DNA from: Synergistaceae bacterium | GTDB lineage: Bacteria > Synergistota > Synergistia > Synergistales > Synergistaceae | NCBI GenBank assembly: GCA_031274465.1 | Contig: JAISQC010000071.1 | Coordinates: forward strand, 1 to 27,783 | Reading direction: 5' to 3' | DNA: 27,783 nt | Shown here: positions 16,543 to 23,426 of the stretch, piece by piece | How positions within the stretch are numbered: the stretch's first letter is position 1 | Layout: every line of letters begins with the position of its first letter | Made by a program: the position numbers and the translations under genes | Notes under the pieces: model-generated | Databases searched by the model: none | What the model was told of the DNA's origin: nothing | Seen by the model: only the letters and a program-made list of their open reading frames with translations

Positions 16543-17581
16543 CCCACACCGCTTCTTCCATGAAATTTTTCACGCCCTCGCGGTACGCTTCGAGGCTGGA
16601 GGGTGAGCTGTCTATCTCCAAGGTGGAACGGCTTCCGTCTGGCCTGTGGGTCTTGTTCCACCAGCTCACAGCCTTGACCCTCGGATATCGCCCCTCGCTG
16701 ACGCCGCGCAGCGCGTCGGCGATCCATACGGCCGTGTCCGGGCCCTCGGACACGCCGAGTTCCAGAATGGCTATCGGTTTTGACGGAGACAGGGCGCACA
16801 ATCCGGGATAAAGATGCCTCATGGCGGCCTCGAACGGAACGGCATCCCCGCTTCCGCCGAGCCTTCCGTAGACGCTTGCGCCAATCCAATCGACCCACTC
16901 GTCCCCCGGGTAGTAGCTGCTCGCTGAGTTCCATTCCTCTTTGGGGGAACCGTTCGACGCCACGTGGAAGACCCACGTCACGTCACGCGCGCCCCTGTCG
17001 CGAAAAATCCGAACGATGCGCCTGTATGCCTCCCTGAAACGCTCTGGCCCGTCCGGGACGCCACTCTCCCCGTATTCGTCGCCTCCACGCCCGTTCCAGG
17101 CACCGCTCCACGGAAACCACGACCCGTTGGCCTCCGGCCCGAACTCGATCATTACCGGAAACCCCAGATCGCGGACGTCGTCCGCGCATCGCGCCAGCTC
17201 CCCGTCGAAATCGCCGCCCACGATCCGCTCGAGCGTGTAGACCGGCTCCGGCTTCCCCTGCTCCAGCCCGCTCCAGGGCATGGCGCCGACCAGCGGGACC
17301 ACGCCCTCTTCGTGCAGGACCCTGCACGAACGCGCCGGAAAAACAATCCCGCCGTTCCAGTGCCATGAGACGTAAGCCCAGACTATTTTCTTCCCCGCAA
17401 GAGAGACATACGACCTCACGCTTTCCGGCGTCACGCGATCGTCCCTTGGCCCGAAATCGGGATGCGCCGAGTGGTAGACTCCGGATGCCGGGGGAGCTAG
17501 CCTCACGCCCGCGAGGGCGCGGAATGGCATGAGTGCCGTGATGAGAAAAACGAAGACGGAAACGCGAGCCGCCCCAGTCAT
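16508..17581 (-). CDS. Exported GH26-like glycoside hydrolase (beta-mannanase type)
   Basis: A 357-residue predicted secreted glycosidase with a TIM-barrel fold. The first 24 residues form a signal peptide with hydrophobic core VFVFLITALM and a likely cleavage ALA|G. The GH26-like pattern is visible: FGPEANGSWFPWSG, where E150 would be the acid/base, and later ILELGVSEG, where E274 would be the nucleophile. Aromatic residues that line sugar sites are frequent (WHWNGG, WVDWIGASVYG, AVSWWNKTH). GH26 is inferred from motif layout only, and a related clan GH-A family is possible. The ATG at 17581 overlaps the DedA stop (ATGA). Confidence 0.75.
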   Translation of the reverse strand: MTGAARVSVFVFLITALMPFRALAGVRLAPPASGVYHSAHPDFGPRDDRVTPESVRSYVSLAGKKIVWAYVSWHWNGGIVFPARSCRVLHEEGVVPLVGAMPWSGLEQGKPEPVYTLERIVGGDFDGELARCADDVRDLGFPVMIEFGPEANGSWFPWSGAWNGRGGDEYGESGVPDGPERFREAYRRIVRIFRDRGARDVTWVFHVASNGSPKEEWNSASSYYPGDEWVDWIGASVYGRLGGSGDAVPFEAAMRHLYPGLCALSPSKPIAILELGVSEGPDTAVWIADALRGVSEGRYPRVKAVSWWNKTHRPDGSRSTLEIDSSPSSLEAYREGVKNFMEEAVWDDDKMRGQGEK

Positions 17582-18237
17582 CGACCCTTTTTCTCGTTCT
17601 CCAAGCCTGAGCGGGACCGCCGCATATTCCAGATGACATACGCGGCGACGATGGCGGCGCAGCATGCGACGAACCCTATCGTGATTTTGCGAAGCCCTTC
17701 GTACATCGCGTCTCCGGCGCCTCCGATAAAATAACCGAGCGCGGTGAGCGCCACGACCCATATGCCGCTGCCAAGGCCGGTATAGACGCCGAACTTGAGC
17801 AGGTTCATCCTGGCAAGCCCGGCGGGAAGCGACACGTATTGGCGGATGACCGGCAGCAAGCGCGCCGTGAACGTGCTGATATGTCCGTGGCGTGCGAAGA
17901 AAACTTCAGCCTTGTCAAGGGCTTCGGGCGATACGAAAAAATATTTCCCGAACCGGTCGAAAAACCTTCTCCCCCACCTGACCGCTATATAATAGTTGAA
18001 ATAAGCCCCGAGCAGGCTTCCCGCTATGCCGCACAGCGTCACTGCAACCGGGTTCATCAGCCCTTTGCTCGCGAGATAACCGGCCGGCGGGATCACCACC
18101 TCGCTTGGGAACGGGAAAAAAGACGATTCGAGGAACATCAGGGCGACGATCCCGGGGTAACCCATGGCGCCGACGACCTCGACAAGCCAAGAGACTAGCG
18201 AGTGAAACAGGCCAGAGAGCCAAGCTATGGGGCTCAT
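17578..18237 (-). CDS. DedA/SNARE-associated family membrane protein
   Basis: This 219-residue polytopic membrane protein of the DedA family is related to transporters that flip undecaprenyl phosphate or phospholipids. Family marks are FLESSFFPFPSEVVIPPAGYLA with the conserved acidic residue, the re-entrant-loop style GSLLGAYFNYYIAVRWGRRF, and FTARLLPVIRQYVSLPAGLARM with the essential Arg motif. Four to five hydrophobic segments are seen, and the C-terminus is cytoplasmic and basic. It overlaps the acylphosphatase gene upstream and the glycosidase gene downstream by 4 bases each, so the three genes are translationally coupled. Confidence 0.9.
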   Translation of the reverse strand: MSPIAWLSGLFHSLVSWLVEVVGAMGYPGIVALMFLESSFFPFPSEVVIPPAGYLASKGLMNPVAVTLCGIAGSLLGAYFNYYIAVRWGRRFFDRFGKYFFVSPEALDKAEVFFARHGHISTFTARLLPVIRQYVSLPAGLARMNLLKFGVYTGLGSGIWVVALTALGYFIGGAGDAMYEGLRKITIGFVACCAAIVAAYVIWNMRRSRSGLENEKKGR

Positions 18238-18524
18238 CGGATGTCGAACCCCTTTTCGCCCTCAAGGACGGCCTCCTGAGAAACGGACACGCTGAGGACC
18301 CGCGACCACGGCGAACCAGCGCGGCACCAGTCCTCCATCTCGTCCACGGCGCCGAGCTCCCCCTGAAAGCATATTTCCACGCTGCGCTCCGGCAGGTTGC
18401 GCACCCACCCGGTGAGGCCGAGCTCGGACGCCCGGGTCCTCGAGCTCCACCTGAAGCCGACACCCTGCACCTTTCCGGCGACTACCACCCGCCTCCTGTA
18501 CAACTTTTCACCCGCATCCGGCAT
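18234..18524 (-). CDS. acyP: Acylphosphatase
   Basis: Small cytosolic enzyme hydrolysing acyl phosphates such as acetyl or carbamoyl phosphate. The 96-residue length is typical. The signature VAGKVQGVGFRW contains the phosphate-binding Arg25, and GWVRNLPERSVEICFQGE contains the catalytic Asn43. The ATG at 18524 has GGTGGGGG about eight bases upstream. First gene of the minus operon acyP-dedA-glycosidase-hutD-like. Confidence 0.93.
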   Translation of the reverse strand: MPDAGEKLYRRRVVVAGKVQGVGFRWSSRTRASELGLTGWVRNLPERSVEICFQGELGAVDEMEDWCRAGSPWSRVLSVSVSQEAVLEGEKGFDIR

Positions 18525-18549
18525 TTAAAAAAGCCCCCACCTGTCGTAA

Positions 18550-18577
18550 TTGAACACCGCATGGTGTAAGATACCAT
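18550..18577 (+). promoter_or_regulatory. Candidate promoter of the DJ-1/PfpI gene
   Basis: TTGAAC (18550-18555), a 16-base spacer and TACCAT (18572-18577). The spacing is slightly short and the -10 is moderate. The start codon lies about 50 bases downstream. Confidence 0.4.
18561..18577. repeat. Palindrome ATGGT-N7-ACCAT between divergent genes
   Basis: Perfect 5-bp inverted repeat across seven bases. It covers the candidate -10 of the DJ-1/PfpI promoter and a weak opposing -10 (TATCTT, 18573-18568, with TTTCCA at 18596-18591) for the acylphosphatase operon. A regulator site is possible but unproven. Confidence 0.4.
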
Positions 18578-18630
18578 AAATGCATCGCTTTGGAAAAAAT
18601 AAAAAACTCAATAATTTGGAGGGGTGTCGC

Positions 18631-19149
18631 ATGAGTAAGGATTGCGGAAATTTTTTGATGTTCGTCGATGACCTGTACGAGGACCTCGAAGTCTGGTATC
18701 CGAAGCTTCGGATCGAGGAGGCCGGTGGCAGGTTGACGCTTGCGGGGCCGGAGTCGGGCAAGCTCTATTCGGGCAAGCACGGGTATCCCTGCGTCAGCGA
18801 AGCGGCGATATCCGACATGAATGAATCCGACTTCCGGGGCCTTATAATCGCCGGAGGATTTTCCCCGGACAAGCTGCGCCGGCTGGAGGAGGTGAAAAAC
18901 CTCACCCGCGAGTTCATGGCCGCGGGAAAGCTGGTGGCCCACATCTGCCACGGGGGCTGGATACCGGCGTCGGCGGGTATATGCAAGGGGTTTCGCATGA
19001 CGTCCACTACCGGCATAAAGGACGACCTGGTCAACGCTGGGGCGATTTGGGTGGACGAGCCGGCCGTAACCGACCGCAACATGGTTTCCAGCAGGAAGCC
19101 CGGCGATCTCCCCGACTTCATGAAGGCCATCTTCAAGTTCCTGGATTAG
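18631..19149 (+). CDS. DJ-1/PfpI family protein
   Basis: A 172-residue member of the DJ-1/PfpI superfamily, which includes protease I-like, glyoxalase-like and chaperone-like proteins; activity cannot be told from sequence. The nucleophile elbow is AHICHGGW with C106 and H107, and the conserved acidic residue is in LYEDLEVWYP (E17). The end VTDRNMVSSRKPGDLPDFMKAI is typical of the PfpI branch. The ATG at 18631 is chosen because GGAGG stands nine bases upstream; a longer in-frame start at 18580 has none. A single-gene unit with its own terminator. Confidence 0.92.
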   Translation: MSKDCGNFLMFVDDLYEDLEVWYPKLRIEEAGGRLTLAGPESGKLYSGKHGYPCVSEAAISDMNESDFRGLIIAGGFSPDKLRRLEEVKNLTREFMAAGKLVAHICHGGWIPASAGICKGFRMTSTTGIKDDLVNAGAIWVDEPAVTDRNMVSSRKPGDLPDFMKAIFKFLD

Positions 19150-19163
19150 GGCAATATCGCGGC

Positions 19164-19190
19164 AGCGGCCCCTGTGGCCGCTATTTTTTT
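19164..19190 (+). terminator. Intrinsic terminator after DJ-1/PfpI gene
   Basis: AGCGGCC (19164-19170) pairs with GGCCGCT (19176-19182) around a CCTGT loop, then seven T residues (19184-19190). The stop codon of the convergent CoA ligase lies in the same hairpin and T run. Confidence 0.85.
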
Positions 19191-20443
19191 ATAATGCGCT
19201 CTGCCCTGCCGTCCGTCCTCTGCAAGGCGCCGGGCGGCAGAATCTCAAACGGTATCGTGACCCCTATGGACTGCTTTATCGAATGAGCCAGATCGCGCCC
19301 CATCGCCTCGATATCCTCGGCGTCACGCTCGCCCGACATCTCGCAGTCGATGCTCATTTCCTGCAGGCCGGAATCCCTCCACGCGCTTATCTGAAAATTG
19401 GGCGACATCCCAGGTACCGCGCAAATGGCAGCTTCGACCTGTGACGGGAAGACATTGACGCCGCGGATTATCAGCATATCGTCGCTCCGGCCCCGCACCC
19501 GGGCCATTCGCGGCGTCGGCTCGCCGCAGGGGCACGGGCCCGGCATCAGGCTCGTGATGTCGCGCGTGCGGTATCTGACGAGAGGAAACGCCTGTTTCTT
19601 CCACGAGGTGAGCACCAGCTCCCCTTCGCTCCCATCCTCCAGCGTCTCAAGGGTTTTGGGGTCAACCGTCTGAGCGATGAAGTCATCCGATATGTGAAGG
19701 CCGTTCTGTTCGAGGCATTCCGACGAGACCCCTGGCCCCATAGCCTCGCTCAGCCCGTATAGATCGATCGCCTTGATGCCGAGGCGCGATTCGAGGGATT
19801 TTCTCAGCTCGTCGGACCAGGACTCCGCGCCGAAGAAACCGAGCCGAAGCGACAGGCCATCCCCGCATGTCCGCTCTATGCCCTCCGCTAGGCGGAGGGC
19901 GTAAGAGGGAGTGCAGGCGAGGACCGAAGAGCCGAGGTCCCTCATGATGGACACCTGCCTGTCGGTAAACCCATCCGAGATCGGCACCACCGCCGCCCCG
20001 AGAAGGCTCGCCCCTTCGTGAAACCCGAACCCGCCGGTAAAAAGCCCGTAGGCGAAGGAGACCTGCACGATATCGTCCCCGTTCACCCCCGCAAGGCTCA
20101 TGCACCACGCCATGTTGCGCGCCCACATCAGAAGGTCGCCCTCGGTATACGCCACCAAGGTCGGTTTGCCGGTAGAGCCGTTTGTGGCGTGGATGCGGAC
20201 GACGTCCTTTTTGTCCACGGCAAGCCAGCCGAGGGGATAGTTGTTCAGGATGTCGTACTTCGTGGTTGTGGGCAGGAGCGACAGATCCTCGTACGACGAG
20301 ACGTCGTCGGGGCGTATCCCCCGTTCGGCCATCCTTTTCGCGTACGGGTGCCCGGTCTCGGCCATGCGGCTCAGGATGGACCGCAGCCCGGCGAACTTCT
20401 CCTCGCGGCTCGCGCATTCTTGAGCCCTGTTGATTCTCGTCAT
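19181..20443 (-). CDS. PaaK-type aryl-acid CoA ligase (phenylacetate-CoA ligase family)
   Basis: ANL-superfamily enzyme that would activate an aryl acid such as phenylacetate or indoleacetate via an acyl-adenylate to the CoA thioester. The 420-residue length is close to PaaK. Motifs are NGSTGKPT (88-95, nucleotide binding), YGLSEAMGPG (adenine/acid binding), PLVRYRTRDIT with the ribose-binding Asp, and the C-terminal ACT-like domain. The end normally carries the catalytic Lys in a GKA motif; here it reads RTDGRAERI, with Arg413 at that place. In anaerobes such ligases usually work in aromatic amino-acid breakdown. The ATG at 20443 has AAGGGG eight bases upstream. An earlier in-frame start at 20488 lies too close to the promoter. 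Confidence 0.88.
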   Translation of the reverse strand: MTRINRAQECASREEKFAGLRSILSRMAETGHPYAKRMAERGIRPDDVSSYEDLSLLPTTTKYDILNNYPLGWLAVDKKDVVRIHATNGSTGKPTLVAYTEGDLLMWARNMAWCMSLAGVNGDDIVQVSFAYGLFTGGFGFHEGASLLGAAVVPISDGFTDRQVSIMRDLGSSVLACTPSYALRLAEGIERTCGDGLSLRLGFFGAESWSDELRKSLESRLGIKAIDLYGLSEAMGPGVSSECLEQNGLHISDDFIAQTVDPKTLETLEDGSEGELVLTSWKKQAFPLVRYRTRDITSLMPGPCPCGEPTPRMARVRGRSDDMLIIRGVNVFPSQVEAAICAVPGMSPNFQISAWRDSGLQEMSIDCEMSGERDAEDIEAMGRDLAHSIKQSIGVTIPFEILPPGALQRTDGRAERIIKK

Positions 20444-20482
20444 GACAGCATCCCCTTTTGCCGGCCCGTTCATTTCCATCGC

Positions 20483-20510
20483 TTGCAACGCTTTGAGTTG
20501 GCGTTATAAT
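20483..20510 (+). promoter_or_regulatory. Promoter of the PNPOx-cobU-cobS operon
   Basis: TTGCAA (20483-20488), 16-base spacer and a perfect TATAAT (20505-20510). Transcription would start near 20517, with the AGGAGG site shortly before 20565. Confidence 0.65.
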
Positions 20511-20533
20511 AATTTCGTTTGGCTGGCGATCAA
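20506..20533 (-). promoter_or_regulatory. Promoter of the CoA ligase gene, opposing
   Basis: The minus strand shows TTGATC (20533-20528), a 16-base spacer and TATTAT (20511-20506). Its -10 overlaps the plus-strand TATAAT by five bases, so the two promoters cannot be occupied together. Confidence 0.5.
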
Positions 20534-20564
20534 TATTTTAACATTTCGCAGGAGGATGGCGTAT

Positions 20565-20960
20565 ATGAAACGTATCGTAGATCTTTTCCACAAGGCGGGA
20601 GTGTTCCACGTGGCCACAGTTGACGGAGACCGCGCCCGGGTGCGCCCGTTCGGGTTCATCATGGAGTTCGGCGGGCGCCTGTACTTCACCACCGGGAACA
20701 AAAAGCCGGTCTATGCCCAGCTCAAAAAAAACCCGCTCACGGAGATGTCGGCGATGCTCCCGGACGACAAGTGGGTACGCCTCGAAGGGCGCGCGGTCTT
20801 TGACGGCAGCGAGGAGGCAAAGAAAAAGGCGTTCGAGTTGTTCCCGGATTTCAAACATCTTTACCAGTCGCCGGACAACCCAACATTCGAGGTGTTTTAT
20901 CTAGAAGAACCCTCAGCAACCCTCTACTCGATGACCGACGCTCCAACGAAGCTTCTGTAG
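20565..20960 (+). CDS. Pyridoxamine 5'-phosphate oxidase-fold family protein
   Basis: This 131-residue small split-barrel flavin-binding family protein is not true PNPOx. Visible family features are VFHVATVDGDRARVRPFGF at 13-31, then RLYFTTGNKKPVYAQLKKNPLTEMSAM and RLEGRAVFDGS. These resemble small FMN-dependent reductases of the NimA/PNPOx-like group. The substrate is unknown. The ATG at 20565 is set by AGGAGG nine bases upstream. Its stop is one base before the cobU GTG, so it is co-transcribed with the cobalamin genes, perhaps by chance of operon layout. Confidence 0.85.
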   Translation: MKRIVDLFHKAGVFHVATVDGDRARVRPFGFIMEFGGRLYFTTGNKKPVYAQLKKNPLTEMSAMLPDDKWVRLEGRAVFDGSEEAKKKAFELFPDFKHLYQSPDNPTFEVFYLEEPSATLYSMTDAPTKLL

Positions 20961-20961
20961 G

Positions 20962-21549
20962 GTGATAACGCTCGTCCTCGGCGGCGCGCGCAGCGGCAAG
21001 AGCGCGTTCGCGGAAGAGCTCGCCTCGCACCCGGAGGTTTCCGGAGGGGTCATTTACATAGCTACAGCCGACGCCCTCGACGATGAAATGACCTCCCGCA
21101 TATCGAAGCACAGGGACAGGAGGCCGCGCGGGTGGGCGACGTGGGATGGCGAAACAGCGTCCCTGCCCTCGGAGATGAAAAACATCGCGTCTTCGTGGGA
21201 CGTACTGCTGCTCGACAGCCTCACGATGTACCTGAGCTGCGCGTTTCTGGCTGCCCCTGAGGCGGACGGCGGCGACGAAGCCCTATGGTCTGCGGCCGAG
21301 GGGAAAATCATCGGCGAGATGGCAAAGATCTTCTCGAGCTTCAAGGAAGCGTCCTCTGGAACGCAAAAAAGCCTCATCGTGGTCAGCGACGAGACGGGCT
21401 GCGGGATCGTCCCATCGAATCGCATGGGCAGGAGGTTCCGCGACCTTCAGGGGAGGGCGAATCAGGTCGCCGCCAGGCACGCCGACGAAGCCGCCCTCGT
21501 CGTGGCAGGAATGCCTTTGTGGATCAAACGGCATGAGCCAGGCAAGTGA
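20962..21549 (+). CDS. cobU: Adenosylcobinamide kinase / adenosylcobinamide-phosphate guanylyltransferase
   Basis: Bifunctional enzyme of late cobalamin synthesis, phosphorylating adenosylcobinamide and adding GMP. It is 195 residues long, with Walker A GGARSGKS (7-14), the RISKHRDRRP motif with H50 as the guanylylated residue, and the C-terminal block VVSDETGCGIVP, FRDLQGRANQ and VAGMPLWIK. The GTG at 20962 follows the previous stop by one base and has a weak Shine-Dalgarno sequence, consistent with translational coupling. The next gene, cobS, overlaps it by 4 bases. Confidence 0.94.
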   Translation: MITLVLGGARSGKSAFAEELASHPEVSGGVIYIATADALDDEMTSRISKHRDRRPRGWATWDGETASLPSEMKNIASSWDVLLLDSLTMYLSCAFLAAPEADGGDEALWSAAEGKIIGEMAKIFSSFKEASSGTQKSLIVVSDETGCGIVPSNRMGRRFRDLQGRANQVAARHADEAALVVAGMPLWIKRHEPGK

Positions 21550-22394
21550 TAGGAATGGGCGATTTCACGGACAAAGCCGCTAAAATAGCCGAATGCGCCG
21601 AACGCCTGAGAATCGAGGCGTGCGAACCCGGTTTCCTGAAAAGACTGCTGACGAAGACGGCCTCAGTATGGGCGCTCATTACCAGAATACCGCTCCCGCG
21701 CGGCGTTTTGCCTCGCGGCTTTGCGCTTCCCGACTCGGACGCCGTCGCGACCATGCCTCTGGCAGGCGCGTTATTCGGCTTGGTTTGCGCTCTCCCGGCG
21801 CGGATCGCCGCCATGGCAATCGCTCCCCCCGCAGCCGCGTGGATTGGCTGCGGCATTTACACGATCCTCGGATGGAGCCTTCACCTCGACGGTTGGGGGG
21901 ACCTGTGGGATGGCGTTGGCTCAGGTTTGCAGGGCGAGCGGATGCGCAAGGTGATGAAAGACAGCGGGGTGGGGGCGTTCGGAGTCGCCGGCATAGCGCT
22001 CGCCATATCGACTCGGGCGGCTCTGCTTTCGGGGTTAGACGCCGGAAGCTGGATGTCTGCCTGCGCGATCGGCGGAGGGGTCGGCCGTTTCGCGCTGGCG
22101 GTGACGGCTTACGCCGGAAAATACCCTTGGGATGACGGAATGGGGCGGGACATCGTCCGAGGATTCGAGGGCTACCAGCTCTTCTGCTCGTTCGCGGCGG
22201 CGTGCGTGCTGTTCCCGTTGGCGCCCCTCGGCTGGACGGTCGGCATGTTCGCGTCCGGCATAAGCGGGGCCGCATGCGCGATGTGGGGAGCGAAAAATCT
22301 TGGCGGCGCAAACGGCGACGTGCTGGGCGCTTCCGCAGTCCTCGGCGAGCTTCTGGCGCTGATGGCGTGCTCGCTCTACGCAACCCCTGTTTAG
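21546..22394 (+). CDS. cobS: Adenosylcobinamide-GDP ribazoletransferase (cobalamin synthase)
   Basis: Inner-membrane enzyme joining adenosylcobinamide-GDP and alpha-ribazole, the last assembly step of cobalamin. It is 282 residues with about six hydrophobic segments. The conserved HLDGWGDLWDG is at 113-123, followed by GERMRKVMKDSGVGAFGV and, near the end, NGDVLGASAVLGE. An N-terminal stretch of about 35 residues precedes the usual family start (VWALITRIPLP). The start is GTG at 21546, overlapping the cobU stop (GTGA), or ATG at 21555. Confidence 0.94.
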   Translation: MIGMGDFTDKAAKIAECAERLRIEACEPGFLKRLLTKTASVWALITRIPLPRGVLPRGFALPDSDAVATMPLAGALFGLVCALPARIAAMAIAPPAAAWIGCGIYTILGWSLHLDGWGDLWDGVGSGLQGERMRKVMKDSGVGAFGVAGIALAISTRAALLSGLDAGSWMSACAIGGGVGRFALAVTAYAGKYPWDDGMGRDIVRGFEGYQLFCSFAAACVLFPLAPLGWTVGMFASGISGAACAMWGAKNLGGANGDVLGASAVLGELLALMACSLYATPV

Positions 22395-22468
22395 GGAAAC
22401 GCCGCTTGTACGCTCGTAGGGGAATACCGCCGAAAGTGCCGACTATATCATGAAAAGAGGGAAATCTT

Positions 22469-23284
22469 TTGTCATCTAAACAGATCAGACTGTTTGCAAC
22501 CGATCTCGACGGGACTCTGCTGGACGATTCCGGAAACATCCCGGACCGCAACAGGGAGGCGCTGTCGAAAATCATCGAACGCGGCGTCAGGGTCGCGATC
22601 TGCACAGGCCGCATGTACAAATCCGCCATGGCTTTCGCTTCGCAGCTAGGGCTTCGCAATACGCCGGTCGTCTGCTACAACGGGTCGATGGTCCGCGATA
22701 CCGAGGGCAACACCAGCCTTCACATCAGACTCGACATGGACGTGGCGCTAAAGCTGCTCGCCATTTTCAAAGAAAGAGGCGTGTACGTACAGGCTTACAT
22801 CGAAGACGAGCTTTACGTCAAAAATGCGACGGCGTCTGAGTTCCAAAATTACACTAAATATTTCGGAGTGGCAGGCCGCCCAATCGGCGATGCGCTCTAC
22901 TCCCCCCAAACCGCCCCGACCAAGCTGCTGGCGATCACATCCGGCATCGACGCCTCGCACGCGCTGATCGGCGAATTCTCGGAGCTGTTCGGGGGCTCGC
23001 TTTATGTTACGACCTCAAACGAGGATTTCGTCGAGATGATGAACCCCGCAGCAGGCAAAGGGCCTTGCCTCAAAAAAGTGGCGGAGACGCTTGGCATTCC
23101 CATGGAAAACGTGATGGCAACCGGCGACGGGGAAAACGACGCGGAGATGATACGGCTGGCCGGGGTGGGGATAGCGGTGGCCAATGCCAGGCAAAAGGCG
23201 AAAGACGCCGCGACCTGCATAGCCCCATCCAACGAGGAATGCGGGGTGGCGTGGGCGATCGAAAAGTACATACTCGGCGTCTGA
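22469..23284 (+). CDS. Cof-type HAD-IIB family phosphatase
   Basis: A 271-residue HAD hydrolase of the Cof/type IIB group, acting on sugar phosphates, flavin phosphates or similar. Motif I is FATDLDGTLL with nucleophile D12 and D14, motif II is ICTGR, and the C2B cap lies between about 85 and 190. Motif III's Lys is in GKGPCLKKVAE, and motif IV is ATGDGENDAEMI. The TTG at 22469 is inferred from an AAGAGGG box about eight bases upstream and no better in-frame codon; a distinct promoter was not found. The gap from cobS is 74 bases, so it may be the last gene of that operon. Confidence 0.92.
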   Translation: MSSKQIRLFATDLDGTLLDDSGNIPDRNREALSKIIERGVRVAICTGRMYKSAMAFASQLGLRNTPVVCYNGSMVRDTEGNTSLHIRLDMDVALKLLAIFKERGVYVQAYIEDELYVKNATASEFQNYTKYFGVAGRPIGDALYSPQTAPTKLLAITSGIDASHALIGEFSELFGGSLYVTTSNEDFVEMMNPAAGKGPCLKKVAETLGIPMENVMATGDGENDAEMIRLAGVGIAVANARQKAKDAATCIAPSNEECGVAWAIEKYILGV

Positions 23285-23298
23285 CTCATCGGAGCGTG

Positions 23299-23412
23299 GA
23301 TGCGCCTGCGAAAATGGAGCGGCGAAATGCGCCACGTTTGCCGGGATTTTTTGCGGGGAAAACGCGGACGCGGGGCTTGCGGCGCAAATAACCCGAGCGA
23401 CACAGGCGCATC
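23299..23412. repeat. Long-range inverted repeat between convergent genes
   Basis: Perfect 10-base arms GATGCGCCTG (23299-23308) and CAGGCGCATC (23403-23412), 94 bases apart. The GC-rich interior has further small dyads such as GGCG-N5-CGCC and TTGCG-G-CGCAA. No clear T-tract terminator was found. This stretch is what lies between the HAD and GLUG genes. Confidence 0.4.
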
Positions 23413-23426
23413 GGGCTGGGGTTGCC

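Noticed and set aside
20444..20564. Possible cobalamin riboswitch before the cobU operon
   Set aside because: The space is too short after the promoter and no B12-box-like sequence is seen.
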